47,657 nucleotides of DNA from Bremia lactucae. Taxonomy: Eukaryota; Oomycota; Peronosporomycetes; Peronosporales; Peronosporaceae. The stretch is from contig NC_090615.1 of the NCBI RefSeq assembly GCF_004359215.1, forward strand, positions 237,206-284,862, in the 5' to 3' direction. Position numbers and translations under genes: made by a program. Under the pieces are notes generated by a model. It made no database searches, was not told the DNA's origin, and was given only the letters and a program-made list of their open reading frames with translations. Every line of letters starts with the position of its first letter. The first letter of the stretch is position 1. Positions 29,966-39,134 of the stretch are shown here, in pieces.

Positions 29966-31046
29966 GAGATTTGCAAATTCTCTTGAGGTTGCTGGATCAG
30001 TAGGGTGTTGCGCACCTACTGACCCCGACCGTTTTTTGGTGGTCCGCTTCGCTGTTGCGATTTCGCAACAACGTCGGACCCGCGACCGTTGCCCTTTTTA
30101 GCATTCGGCCCAAAATTGCGTTTAGAACTTTTCGGTACTCGGCGTGGGGCACTACACTCATGAGCGTAGTGTCCTAATTTTTGGCAGCGTTGGCCTTTCT
30201 GCACTCGGTTATTGCTCGACAAGCGAGGTCTCTCGCTTTCGACGTGAGAGAGGTCCATGGGTTCTGGACCTCCTAGTTCGTGTCGTTTTGGAGGACGATA
30301 CGATGAGGAACTTGCTTGAGCCTGTCTCAAGCTAAAGTCCTCCTGTTCCGCAACGGATATTGCTTCTTCAAGCGTATCCAGTTTCAAGTGGAACAGGTGG
30401 GTCTTTACGGGACCATCCGTAAGACCTTGCATGAACACCGTATCAACGTGTGTTCATGGACTGGGTTATTTGTAATACAACTCGCTAAGAGTCGTATGTG
30501 CTGGGCATATGCGTGAACATCACGCTTGCCTTGCTTGAGTTTCAGAAGCTCTGAACGAGCTCTGAACTCAGCACTAGGCAGTTCAAACGTTTGTTTGAGT
30601 CGGGTTTTAAAAGCCTGTAGCGATCCAAAGACATATGGGTCGCGCAGCTTAAGGCCCAATGCCCAAGTTTTGGCACGACCCGCCAAATATGATTGAGCGA
30701 ATGCGACTTGCATTTGCTCGTCGACGGTGTGACGTGCCCTTATGGCATCGTCCAACTCGACAAACCACCTCTAGAGGGAGTCTTCTTCGACTCCCCTATA
30801 CTTAGAGATATCAATCTTTAGAGTTTCCGGACGACGCGTATGCGTCATCCCAGGTACAGGGGTCTGTACCTGTTGTAACCTCAACTGTTCTGCCTGTTGA
30901 GAGCCTTGCAGATTCAGCAAGGCTACCTTCTCCTTCACCTAGTCAAGTTCATGTTGTATGAACTTGGCGATGGCTGAATGGAGGGTTTCTCTGTCCTGAC
31001 CAGACAGCATGGCCAAGATGGCATCGTTCCCTACGGTCGAACTCAT
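29966..31046 (-). pseudogene. gag (B2), two in-frame stops and frameshifts
   Basis: The start ATG is at 31046 (MSSTVGNDAILAMLSGQDRE). A TAG follows IQHELD (near 30939) and another TAG replaces a Trp codon region in EEDSL-RWFVELDDAIRARH (near 30773). The capsid-like region QMQVAFAQSYLAGRAKTWAL, SLQAFKTRLKQTFELPSAEF and KLKQGKRDVHAYAQHIRLLA (30755-30405) is the Ty3 gag (retrotrans_gag) pattern. The zinc knuckle at 30438-30016 is KGQRCQKLGHYAHEC: the first Cys is Gly, the rest present. Confidence 0.83.
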
Positions 31047-31059
31047 TCTTTTCGACCGC

Positions 31060-31088
31060 ACTCCTTTCTATGTCACTTAGAAAGGAGT
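31060..31088 (-). promoter_or_regulatory. leader stem-loop upstream of B2 gag
   Basis: ACTCCTTTCT and AGAAAGGAGT form a perfect 10-bp stem around the loop ATGTCACTT, 13 bases before the gag ATG. It is also kept in B1 (10152-10180) with one mismatch. Confidence 0.6.
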
Positions 31089-31176
31089 AGCTTTCACGCG
31101 AAATGTGATGCGTATTCCCACTATCATCTAACGTGTCCATGTTAGATGAAGGAAATGTGGTCATTGGACGGACTAC

Positions 31177-31188
31177 AAAGTGCTACCA
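31177..31188 (-). promoter_or_regulatory. primer binding site (B2)
   Basis: Minus-strand TGGTAGCACTTTG two bases after the LTR end CCTTACA; eight bases match the initiator Met tRNA 3' end, the same primer as family A. Confidence 0.65.
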
Positions 31189-31190
31189 GG

Positions 31191-31623
31191 TGTAAGGGGG
31201 CACTACGACTTGTACTGCTTCAGTACAAGTCCGCTTCGCACTGCTTCAGTTGCGAGTGGTGCCTTACGTCACTTCACGTACACTAGTACGTGCAGAGGAA
31301 GACTTCTCTTAAACACAACTACTTTAAAGAGGGTTAAATGAAAACTGTTTTAATATATTTAAGTTTCTCTTCTTTCTATCTGTTAATGCTAACCTAATTA
31401 TGAACTAATAATAAACATGCAATTGAAATCTTATCTGTCTCTCTGTGTTTACGTTTACAGCTGATTAGTCTGCGGGATAAATAGATATAATGGTTTTTTA
31501 TGGATAAGATTTTTGAACATTCCTATATAAAGTAATACTCTCCAAATATTATCTACCTTTTAGATAATACATTAATTAACAACCTTTTAGTGTTAATTTC
31601 ATATAACGATACCCCCAGTAATG
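31191..31623 (-). repeat. 5' LTR of B2 (about 430 bp)
   Basis: Closely similar to the 3459-3876 LTR over its length, with a 12-base expansion near the U5 end (TTGTACTGCTTCAGTACAAG, itself an inverted repeat). The outer end reads CAGTAATG where B1 has CGTTACA, so the terminal bases have mutated and the exact border is uncertain by a few bases. Confidence 0.85.
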
Positions 31624-31707
31624 CCACTTCAACGTAGTTACAACTGTGATATAAATTTGTCAGATATTGCAATAACTCCAAAATTGATTTTTTTTAAAAA
31701 AAAGGCT

Positions 31708-32889
31708 TTATCCAGCATTTCGGTGAGCTTCAAGCATCGCAACGGATGATGCCGCCCGATCGACCCGCAATGTACTGCCAATAATAATTCGCTCGTCACA
31801 AATTCCTTCCACAGCACTGCCGTCAATGTCAGAGCTTTCAAATGGAGGCACTATCGGTTTCTGGTGTCGCTCCCGATAGCCGTCATCTCCTGTCCGTAAC
31901 TCGTCGTCTCCAGCGCGAGCAATCTCACTCGTTTGCGCCGAATCCTGAGGAGATCGAGAGTGTGCCGAGCTGCTGCATTCTCGCGCCTCGATAGATGCAT
32001 TATCGACCGATTGGGACGCAATCTGCTGCGGCAATTGCTCACTTTGTTGCATTTTTTCACGCTCAATCAGTGTGTTTTGCATTTTTTTCCATCCGGAGAG
32101 ACGCAAGCGGTTAGACGGCGATAAGATTGCGTCAACGTTATTGTATGGTCCCTCTGGCCGCGTGCTTGGGGTAGTTCGTCGACAGAGACCGCGCTTCTTA
32201 TAAATAAATCCAGCGAGGAATGCCACTTGCAAGACTAAAAAGATGATCAACAAAGTGCTATGGGTCGTTCCAAGAGATTTCGACGCTTTGAGGTCCTTGG
32301 ATAAGTTGTCACTTGAGTTACATTCTAGTGGCATATTGGCCTCCCAATGCGCGGATTCGCACACCATTAAGCAAACGCAATTATTTTGCCCCACGCAAAA
32401 GCGGCGCTCGAGTTCATTGGTTGCATTTATTGTGTCTTGTTGCCGAGTTGCATCTGTTTTTGCAAGTTGCCGGCAAAGGAGGCAAGCTTCGTCTATTGGC
32501 TCACAGTAGGTTGTATTTGTCGACGGAAAATAATTATATTCACGCAATTCGTCGTTTGTAGTATTCCGTCGAAAATCGAGACTTAAGGCAAAACTCGACA
32601 TGTCCTCACAAAAGCCCGAAGGGGCGAGTAGACAGCCAGTGGCTAAACCCGCGACGTCCGAGTTAAGACACTCGTAGCACATGCGCGGCTTGCGACAAGA
32701 CGCTCCTGGCAGCAAAGCGTGGTACGAGCAAGTATCTGCGTCCACGTTGCCAACGCGGTACGGAGCGTTAATGGCTGTCGAGACCGAGTCGTCGAATGAT
32801 GCGGACGAAGGGAAACGCGTGTCAATGTGGCTCTCGTGCTCACTGCTGTTGGTGCTTTGATTGCCATCGAGTGGCGAGACGGAAGCCAT
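31708..32889 (-). CDS. cysteine-rich single-pass membrane protein (hypothetical)
   Basis: An open frame of 393 residues from the ATG at 32889. The predicted outside part has 14 cysteines between residues 54 and 190 (for example CRKPRMCYECLNSD and CVGQNNCVCLMVC) and several N-glycosylation sequons (NTT, NAT, NSS). One membrane segment follows at about 211-230 (STLLIIFLVLQVAFLAGFIY), then KKRGLCRR and a polar cytosolic tail of about 160 residues. An even number of Cys suggests seven disulfides. No signal peptide begins at this ATG, but the frame is open upstream and codes the hydrophobic TCSAFVITVMASVSP, with an acceptor-like TTGTAG in it, so the true N-terminus is probably in an upstream exon and includes a signal peptide. 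No known family was recognised; it could be a surface receptor or adhesin. It is one of only two intact host genes here. Confidence 0.75.
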   Translation of the reverse strand: MASVSPLDGNQSTNSSEHESHIDTRFPSSASFDDSVSTAINAPYRVGNVDADTCSYHALLPGASCRKPRMCYECLNSDVAGLATGCLLAPSGFCEDMSSFALSLDFRRNTTNDELREYNYFPSTNTTYCEPIDEACLLCRQLAKTDATRQQDTINATNELERRFCVGQNNCVCLMVCESAHWEANMPLECNSSDNLSKDLKASKSLGTTHSTLLIIFLVLQVAFLAGFIYKKRGLCRRTTPSTRPEGPYNNVDAILSPSNRLRLSGWKKMQNTLIEREKMQQSEQLPQQIASQSVDNASIEARECSSSAHSRSPQDSAQTSEIARAGDDELRTGDDGYRERHQKPIVPPFESSDIDGSAVEGICDERIIIGSTLRVDRAASSVAMLEAHRNAG

Positions 32890-33248
32890 AACGGTGATTA
32901 CAAAGGCGCTACAAGTGTCGCGACAGTGCAGCTGCTACACTAACTCCGTTTGCCATCTGATTGCGGAAATCCATGTGCTGAGTACTTTTGCCGAGGTATG
33001 ATTGGTCCGCTGAATTGACATGCGGTGCAAATGGAGGGGTGGAAACCCCCTCTATAATCGATTGCTTCGACTCCAGTACCTGTTTTCCTTGATTTATCGG
33101 CTTTCGCATACTACGATACCTTTGATTTATAGTACCTGCTGACATGGATTTCTTAATCGAACATGAAGAGATTAGATTTCAAAGGATATCTAGCACACTC
33201 TGCGTTTGCATAAATCTGACATCGTCGTAACTTAAGAAACAAACATGG
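32890..33248 (-). other. intergenic, possible 5' exon of the membrane protein gene
   Basis: Lies between two minus-strand genes. It has a 78-codon minus-strand frame (33145-32909) of no recognised similarity. I expect the missing first exon and promoter of the membrane protein gene here; a donor-like GTACTATAAA follows an ATG at 33145, but joining it was not convincing. Confidence 0.35.
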
Positions 33249-35483
33249 CTACACTCCAGTCTCTTGGCTAGTTGTGCTCGAAACACATTGATACGACGAT
33301 AGCACGGAGAAAAGAGAGCTTTTCTTTTGTTTCTTCAAAACGTTTGGGCTAGGACCACTCAACCCACTGCGACGTTTAAGTCCACCGCGACTTTGACTCT
33401 TCCCAGAACAAACTTGTTCCTTAACACTCTCGTCCTCCTCCAAAGGTTTTTCCGAACCAAACGAAGTAAAGACAAAACTTTTTAACGATCCAGCACCACC
33501 ATTCTACCATACCACAATTATAATAAGTGACAATATCAAGCCAAGTGAAACAAATTAACGTACGGAATCAGCTCCAAAGAGTTTACAATGGCCAAGAACC
33601 CGACGAAACGATGATGATGCTTGGGATTTCGACGCCATGGCTCTATACGAATCAAATCGACCGCGTATGGAACAACCAACTATCGTCTTGTGTTTTTCCG
33701 CATCATTATCTGTTCGATTCCGTAATTGCAAAAGCTCGTGCGAATCTTCTTCGTCCAATTCAACCAAATTTCCTCGTTTTTTTAAATCCAACTCTCCCGT
33801 TTCAATTGCTTCATGACGTTCTAAATCTTTCATTCGTTGCATTCGACGATTCATTCGTGCTCGATCCGAAAAGAGTTTTATCTGCTGACGTTCACGTGCT
33901 TCATCCGATTCAATTTCAAGTCGATTCGAATCCTTTGTCTCAATGTCTTCATTATCACTTTCAGACTCGGAAGACGTGACGTAAATCTGTGGTTGATTTC
34001 GAAACCGTTCCCTTAAAATCCGTTCCATTTCCGCTTCTTCGTCTTCATCCATTTCTTTCTCATGGTGTTCACCATGCAATTCTTCGTCACTGAACTCTTC
34101 ATCGGATGCCAATAACCCCAATCGAGCGGCTTCCAACTTACTCCCATCCGCAGCCACGAGATCGTCAAGATTAAAACGACCTCGTGCTTCGGAATGCAAT
34201 CGTACACTTGAAAACGCACGGCGATTGCGACCAAATCCTTCTTTTACATTACGCATTACTTCTTTCACTTGGTGTCGATCTTCCGTCTCTTGTTCTTGAC
34301 GAACAATCGTGTCTAAATCTAGCGCTTCGGCACGCTCTTCATCGGATAAGTCATCAACAATATGATCCAAATCGCCTTCTTGAAGCGTCAAGGCACGACG
34401 TTCTTCTTCTGCGTCTTTCATTGCTTGGGTTTTCGCTTGAGGCACGCCAAAACCAAAGTCGCCAAGACCACGGATTTTTAACACATCGTCGTCGTCGTCT
34501 TCTTCGGCTTCCGATTCGACAAAAGTGATATTACGAGTGCGATGTTGCAATGCTTCAAGACGTAAGAGTGAACGATATGCGGCTGCTTTGTCCTTCTTGT
34601 GAATCGACATGGTATGCCGCTCTTTTGTTGAATGGAGGGTTTCCGTCTTGTCGTCGACATCTTCTTCACTATCGGCTTCGTTCCCATCGTCTTCCGTCTC
34701 GGTCTTGAGTGGCTCCATTCGATGACGACGTTGTACGGATTTTTGGTTGACGTGGTCGTTTTGTTCCATTGGGATACCTTCGAGCGGCGTTGAGTTCGTT
34801 TGAAGCGCTTCAGAATCATTTGGATTCATCTCGACATCACTACTATGCTCGTCGTTTTCGGCTACTGACATCGCTAATATGCTCGAGGTGTTTGGCTGCT
34901 CGTGCTGTTCGTGCTGCTCCTGCTCGTGCTGTTCGTGCTGCTCCTGCGATTCTTGTTCGTGCTGCTCCTGCGATTCTTGCTGCTCCTGCGATTCTTGCTG
35001 CTTGTGCTGTTTGGGGTGTTCACTCGCACGGAGACTCTCGGCCTCGTCGTCGTCTATTGCCCGTATGTGCTCTTCATGATTGGCATATCCAAAGGCCTTG
35101 GCAAGGCTATCTGCCTTTTGCTGAATCGCTTGTGTCCGGAGTTTTACCAGCAGGTCTCGCTTCTTGCGTGACGCTCCAATTGCTGGTATCGCGACTGGCA
35201 GCTTTAATACCTGCTGAGGCGAAAGCAAGCCGCTTTTATTGATCAGTGATAAGCAATTTGGATTTTTAAGGCGCTGCTGATTAGACTGCTGGTGCTGCGC
35301 GCTGCAAAGGTCCTTCTTCTTGCGTAATTTGGCCAACAATGCGTTCGTTGCGGCCTCAAGCTCGGATTCATGCGGTAACACACTCGCGCTCTCCAAGACA
35401 CTTTCAATACCTGCACGCTGTGTAATCTGTGCGGCTTTTTGCAGTAATAGTTGCGTCTCCAGCGCCAATTCTTCGCCACCCAT
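33249..35483 (-). CDS. acidic coiled-coil nuclear protein, possibly claspin/Mrc1-like
   Basis: Two exons: 35483-33564 and 33503-33249, with an intron at 33563-33504. The product is 724 residues. It has an N-terminal helical part, a Gln/Glu/His repeat (residues about 158-196), and long acidic blocks alternating with basic helices (EAEEDDDDDVLKIRGLGDFG, LASDEEFSDEELHGEH, TSSESESDNEDIETKD). Next comes a basic helical stretch (KLFSDRARMNRRMQRMKDLE), then FDSYRAMASKSQASSSFRRV, and, across the intron, NGGAGSLKSFVFTSFGSEK and a Lys/Arg-rich end (VLKKQKKSSLFSVL). The Ser-Asp-Glu-rich centre followed by a basic region resembles the replication-checkpoint mediator claspin/Mrc1, and an E2F-like site lies in the promoter. 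The family call is tentative; the gene itself is well supported by the clean intron. Confidence 0.8.
33504..33563 (-). other. 60-bp spliceosomal intron
   Basis: On the minus strand the donor is TCC-GTACGTTAAT and the acceptor GTATGGTAG-AATGGT. It is phase 0. Reading through gives a stop (CGT TAA) after two codons, while removing it joins GADS to NGGAGSLKSF in one frame that stays open for 84 codons. The branch-point region is AT-rich (TTATTATAAT). Confidence 0.85.
34896..35012 (-). repeat. in-frame Gln/Glu/His codon repeat
   Basis: Units of QEQHE, QESQE and similar run over residues about 158-196 of the acidic nuclear protein. In DNA the repeat is built from GAG-CAG-CAC-GAG-type units and looks prone to length change between strains. 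Confidence 0.85.
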
Positions 35484-35525
35484 CGTAGCAATAAGTCAGA
35501 TGCTGCGATTTTCGCTACATCTTTT

Positions 35526-35547
35526 ACGCGGGTCTTTTTTTCCCGCC
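35526..35547 (-). promoter_or_regulatory. E2F-like site upstream of the acidic nuclear protein gene
   Basis: TTTTTCCCGCCATTTTT (35536-35552) contains the E2F core TTTCCCGCC, about 60 bases upstream of the ATG; ACGCG (35526-35530), the core of the yeast MCB box, is next to it. Both are typical of genes switched on at S phase. This is a sequence match only. Confidence 0.4.
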
Positions 35548-35618
35548 ATTTTTCTGCGGACATAAAAATATCGGAGATCGACAGTCCTTAATTACTTACT
35601 TAGCCAAAACATAAAAGG

Positions 35619-35673
35619 TGTAACGGGCTAGAGTTGCCCTAATGTTTCACAGTCCCCATTAAGTACATTTGGT
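35619..35673 (+). repeat. family A LTR 5' tip only (about 55 bp)
   Basis: TGTAACGGGCTAGAGTTGCC and the following bases match the first 55 bases of the LTR at 20875, then similarity stops at TTTGGT. Confidence 0.8.
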
Positions 35674-35932
35674 TGGCTAAATTGTTTCTTGTGATCCCTA
35701 CTCATTTCCTTGCTATTCCTTCCTACTACCCAGCAATTGAACGATTCGCGCAATTAAGCAGCTTTTAAGGATATAATGGACTCAAATTACACTGAAGAAT
35801 CTGCTGTCAATGCTCGAAACAAATTCCCTGCAGCCACCAATCGGACTTGTATGAGTCATTTAAAATTCTCGCAAAGCCAGTAAAGAGTTAATGAAATGCG
35901 AGCTCATTCTCCAAGAACGCACGTGTAGTCGC
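35674..35932. other. unassigned stretch
   Basis: Single-copy-like sequence between two LTR tips. It has a 35-codon ATG frame at 35776-35883 with no recognisable features. Nothing else was seen. Confidence 0.4.
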
Positions 35933-35970
35933 TGTAACGGAATAAAGTGGCCCTAATGTTACCCAGTCCC
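35933..35970 (+). repeat. family A LTR 5' tip only (38 bp)
   Basis: TGTAACGGAATAAAGTGGCC to CAGTCCC: the first 38 bases of the LTR, immediately followed by the start of a complete LTR at 35971, so the tip is present twice in tandem. Confidence 0.75.
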
Positions 35971-36486
35971 TGTTACGGGCTAAAGTTAGCCTGATGTTAC
36001 ACAGTCCCCGTTAGGTACACTTGGTGGACTAAACGGGATGGTCAATCACTAAATAATAGTAATTAGACCCAGCACTCGGATGTGGCGCACATTTGTGACC
36101 AACCCTTGTATATGTGATGCATATGGGTGCATTCACATTAGGAGGGATGACGCCCAGCGTCATCCGTTACGCGAGGTATCTAGAACGATACGCTCGCAAT
36201 ACATATTAAGTGTTATCTGTAGAGTTGACATTTTAATTGGTAAATTTAGGTTTTTATATTTAATACAATTAAATATAAATCAGTCTGAAAACTACTTTAT
36301 AATTAGTAAGTGCGCACGAGGATTCGGATTACCGCTCCCGTGACGACACTTAACCAGAGTACTTAGTGCGTTGGGTGAGGTCGCTTAAGGTCGCTTACGC
36401 GCCCGAAGCAGGTTTAACCGCTTCCACGCTGTGCTAGGGTGTGTGCCTTAGTAGAGCGTGGCCGCTATACGACGTGCCCGCCTACA
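35971..36486 (+). repeat. 5' LTR of A5 (516 bp)
   Basis: Starts TGTTACGGGCTAAAGTTAGC and ends GCCTACA, followed by the primer site. It has the single GATGACGC-CCA-GCGTCATC hairpin (about 36146-36165) and the TATAAAT at 36274-36280. Confidence 0.88.
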
Positions 36487-36488
36487 CT

Positions 36489-36500
36489 TGGTAGCATTTG
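36489..36500 (+). promoter_or_regulatory. primer binding site (A5)
   Basis: TGGTAGCATTTG two bases after the LTR end; the first eight bases match the initiator Met tRNA. Confidence 0.65.
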
Positions 36501-36542
36501 AAATCCTTCCCACGACCCGCATCTCTGCGTGTGTACGTGAGG

Positions 36543-36924
36543 ATGAGCCTCAATACTGATTGGGCTCATTATCCCCACCTCTCCGGACATCATCGGGAGG
36601 TGGCAGGGCTTATGGCGCAGGAACTTGGTGAACAAGCCCTGGCTAGGCTGCTGGGTAGTCTTCCTGAGCAATATGTTGCTCAGTTAGAGCAGTTTGAGGC
36701 ATTCGTGCTCGGACAGCGGAGGGCCGCGTCCGAGGCACAAGGGCATGCTACGGCGGAGTCCGTCACTCAGACTCAAAATGAGCTGAGGCATGAGCAGGCT
36801 TGGAGCGAGGCTCTCAACAGGACTGTTGAGATGCTCTCTGCTCGGCCACATCAGCCGAGGCCCATTCAGATGGATCCGCCCAAGTTCGATGGAACTGCGG
36901 CGCACACGATTGTCCACTGGCTTT
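36543..36924 (+). pseudogene. gag N-terminal part (A5), first copy before the gap
   Basis: Starts at the ATG at 36543 (MSLNTDWAHYPHLSGHHREV) and runs open through EQFEAFVLGQRRAASEAQGH and DPPKFDGTAAHTIVHWL to the Ns. It is base-for-base the same as 38271-38652. Confidence 0.85.
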
Positions 36925-37788
36925 NNNNNNNNNNNNNNNNNNNNNNNNNNNNNNNNNNNNNNNNNNNNNNNNNNNNNNNNNNNNNNNNNNNNNNNNNNNN
37001 NNNNNNNNNNNNNNNNNNNNNNNNNNNNNNNNNNNNNNNNNNNNNNNNNNNNNNNNNNNNNNNNNNNNNNNNNNNNNNNNNNNNNNNNNNNNNNNNNNNN
37101 NNNNNNNNNNNNNNNNNNNNNNNNNNNNNNNNNNNNNNNNNNNNNNNNNNNNNNNNNNNNNNNNNNNNNNNNNNNNNNNNNNNNNNNNNNNNNNNNNNNN
37201 NNNNNNNNNNNNNNNNNNNNNNNNNNNNNNNNNNNNNNNNNNNNNNNNNNNNNNNNNNNNNNNNNNNNNNNNNNNNNNNNNNNNNNNNNNNNNNNNNNNN
37301 NNNNNNNNNNNNNNNNNNNNNNNNNNNNNNNNNNNNNNNNNNNNNNNNNNNNNNNNNNNNNNNNNNNNNNNNNNNNNNNNNNNNNNNNNNNNNNNNNNNN
37401 NNNNNNNNNNNNNNNNNNNNNNNNNNNNNNNNNNNNNNNNNNNNNNNNNNNNNNNNNNNNNNNNNNNNNNNNNNNNNNNNNNNNNNNNNNNNNNNNNNNN
37501 NNNNNNNNNNNNNNNNNNNNNNNNNNNNNNNNNNNNNNNNNNNNNNNNNNNNNNNNNNNNNNNNNNNNNNNNNNNNNNNNNNNNNNNNNNNNNNNNNNNN
37601 NNNNNNNNNNNNNNNNNNNNNNNNNNNNNNNNNNNNNNNNNNNNNNNNNNNNNNNNNNNNNNNNNNNNNNNNNNNNNNNNNNNNNNNNNNNNNNNNNNNN
37701 NNNNNNNNNNNNNNNNNNNNNNNNNNNNNNNNNNNNNNNNNNNNNNNNNNNNNNNNNNNNNNNNNNNNNNNNNNNNNNNNNNNNNNNN
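36925..37788. other. assembly gap of 864 Ns
   Basis: All bases are N. The gap length equals the length of the exact duplication that flanks it, which suggests that an overlap of 864 bases between two contigs was recorded as a gap of the same size. Confidence 0.95.
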
Positions 37789-38652
37789 AATTAGACCCAG
37801 CACTCGGATGTGGCGCACATTTGTGACCAACCCTTGTATATGTGATGCATATGGGTGCATTCACATTAGGAGGGATGACGCCCAGCGTCATCCGTTACGC
37901 GAGGTATCTAGAACGATACGCTCGCAATACATATTAAGTGTTATCTGTAGAGTTGACATTTTAATTGGTAAATTTAGGTTTTTATATTTAATACAATTAA
38001 ATATAAATCAGTCTGAAAACTACTTTATAATTAGTAAGTGCGCACGAGGATTCGGATTACCGCTCCCGTGACGACACTTAACCAGAGTACTTAGTGCGTT
38101 GGGTGAGGTCGCTTAAGGTCGCTTACGCGCCCGAAGCAGGTTTAACCGCTTCCACGCTGTGCTAGGGTGTGTGCCTTAGTAGAGCGTGGCCGCTATACGA
38201 CGTGCCCGCCTACACTTGGTAGCATTTGAAATCCTTCCCACGACCCGCATCTCTGCGTGTGTACGTGAGGATGAGCCTCAATACTGATTGGGCTCATTAT
38301 CCCCACCTCTCCGGACATCATCGGGAGGTGGCAGGGCTTATGGCGCAGGAACTTGGTGAACAAGCCCTGGCTAGGCTGCTGGGTAGTCTTCCTGAGCAAT
38401 ATGTTGCTCAGTTAGAGCAGTTTGAGGCATTCGTGCTCGGACAGCGGAGGGCCGCGTCCGAGGCACAAGGGCATGCTACGGCGGAGTCCGTCACTCAGAC
38501 TCAAAATGAGCTGAGGCATGAGCAGGCTTGGAGCGAGGCTCTCAACAGGACTGTTGAGATGCTCTCTGCTCGGCCACATCAGCCGAGGCCCATTCAGATG
38601 GATCCGCCCAAGTTCGATGGAACTGCGGCGCACACGATTGTCCACTGGCTTT
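37789..38652 (+). repeat. exact 864-bp duplicate of 36061-36924
   Basis: Every base inspected is identical at an offset of 1728, including the partial LTR (37789-38214), primer site and gag start. It begins exactly at the end of the Ns, and the first copy ends exactly at their start. Confidence 0.93.
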
Positions 38653-39134
38653 AAGCCGTAGAGCAATGTGGTGTCGCCCAACTTATCGAGGACGACAGCC
38701 GGATGGTGTCGTACGCCATTTCGCATCTGCGCGGTAAGGCCCCAGAATGGGCTTACTCGGCACTTATGTCGGACAGAAAGGTGTTCCCTACATGGGCGAT
38801 CTTTATGAAAAAAAATTCGCGCCATGTACCAGCCGCCGAACAACCACGAAGTGTTGCTTCAGGCGCGCTTCTTTGGAGCGCGACAGGCGAAGCGATCTCT
38901 GCAAGAGTATGTGCAAGAGATGCGCTCGCTGTCGGCGTCCATTACCGTAGGTCCGATTCCGGCGCACATTGAGGTGCCCACGTTTATGAACGGACTATGG
39001 CATGGCCCATCGCAACAGGCCGTTTTCAAAAAGGTGCCGTCGACGATGGAAGAGGTAATCCAATTGCCTTGGTTGAGGAGCAATCCTACAACAGTGCCTC
39101 GGCGACAGCTTGCTATAAGCCGTCGGCCGAGAAT
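38271..39134 (+). pseudogene. gag (A5), broken and truncated
   Basis: From the ATG at 38271, open to a TAA at 38653-38655, where the other copies have TTA (HWLLAVEQ), so it is a point stop. It continues VEQCGVAQLIEDDSRMVSYA and GKAPEWAYSALMSDRKVFPT, shifts frame in a run of A near 38810, then MYQPPNNHEVLLQARFFGAR and SITVGPIPAHIEVPTFMNGL. It is lost at about 39134, before the zinc knuckle. Confidence 0.83.

Larger units (their letters stand above)
27269..31623 (-). mobile_element. Ty3/gypsy family B, copy B2 (5' two-thirds)
   Basis: Minus-strand copy: 5' LTR 31191-31623, primer site, leader stem-loop, gag from 31046, protease, RT and RNase H. It ends at 27269, in the linker before integrase, against the stump of the A4 LTR. 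The 5' LTR lies only about 85 bp downstream of the stop codon of the host gene at 31708. Confidence 0.88.
35971..39134 (+). mobile_element. Ty3/gypsy family A, copy A5 (5' end only), contains assembly gap
   Basis: Plus-strand LTR (35971-36486), primer site and gag, ending inside gag at about 39134, where unrelated sequence begins. The middle is split by 864 Ns (36925-37788), and the 864 bases before the gap (36061-36924) are repeated exactly after it (37789-38652). If the duplicate and gap are removed, the element is a simple LTR plus gag fragment of about 1.4 kb. Confidence 0.88.

Noticed and set aside
32243..32586. Plus-strand frames opposite the membrane protein
   Set aside because: Shadows of the minus-strand gene whose Cys pattern, glycosylation sites and membrane segment are coherent.
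34896..35012. The repeated units as a CRISPR array or minisatellite
   Set aside because: It is an in-frame codon repeat within a single exon, with no spacers of constant length.
34879..35242. Plus-strand frames rich in Cys and Ser or Ala and Arg opposite the nuclear protein
   Set aside because: They are the reverse complement of the Gln/Glu/His codon repeat, and the minus-strand gene with its clean intron explains the region.
35776..35883. 35-codon ATG frame between LTR tips
   Set aside because: Too short, with no supporting feature, in a region of repeat fragments.
36790..37891. Long frames of 334-348 codons across the N gap
   Set aside because: They are open only because Ns carry no stop codons.
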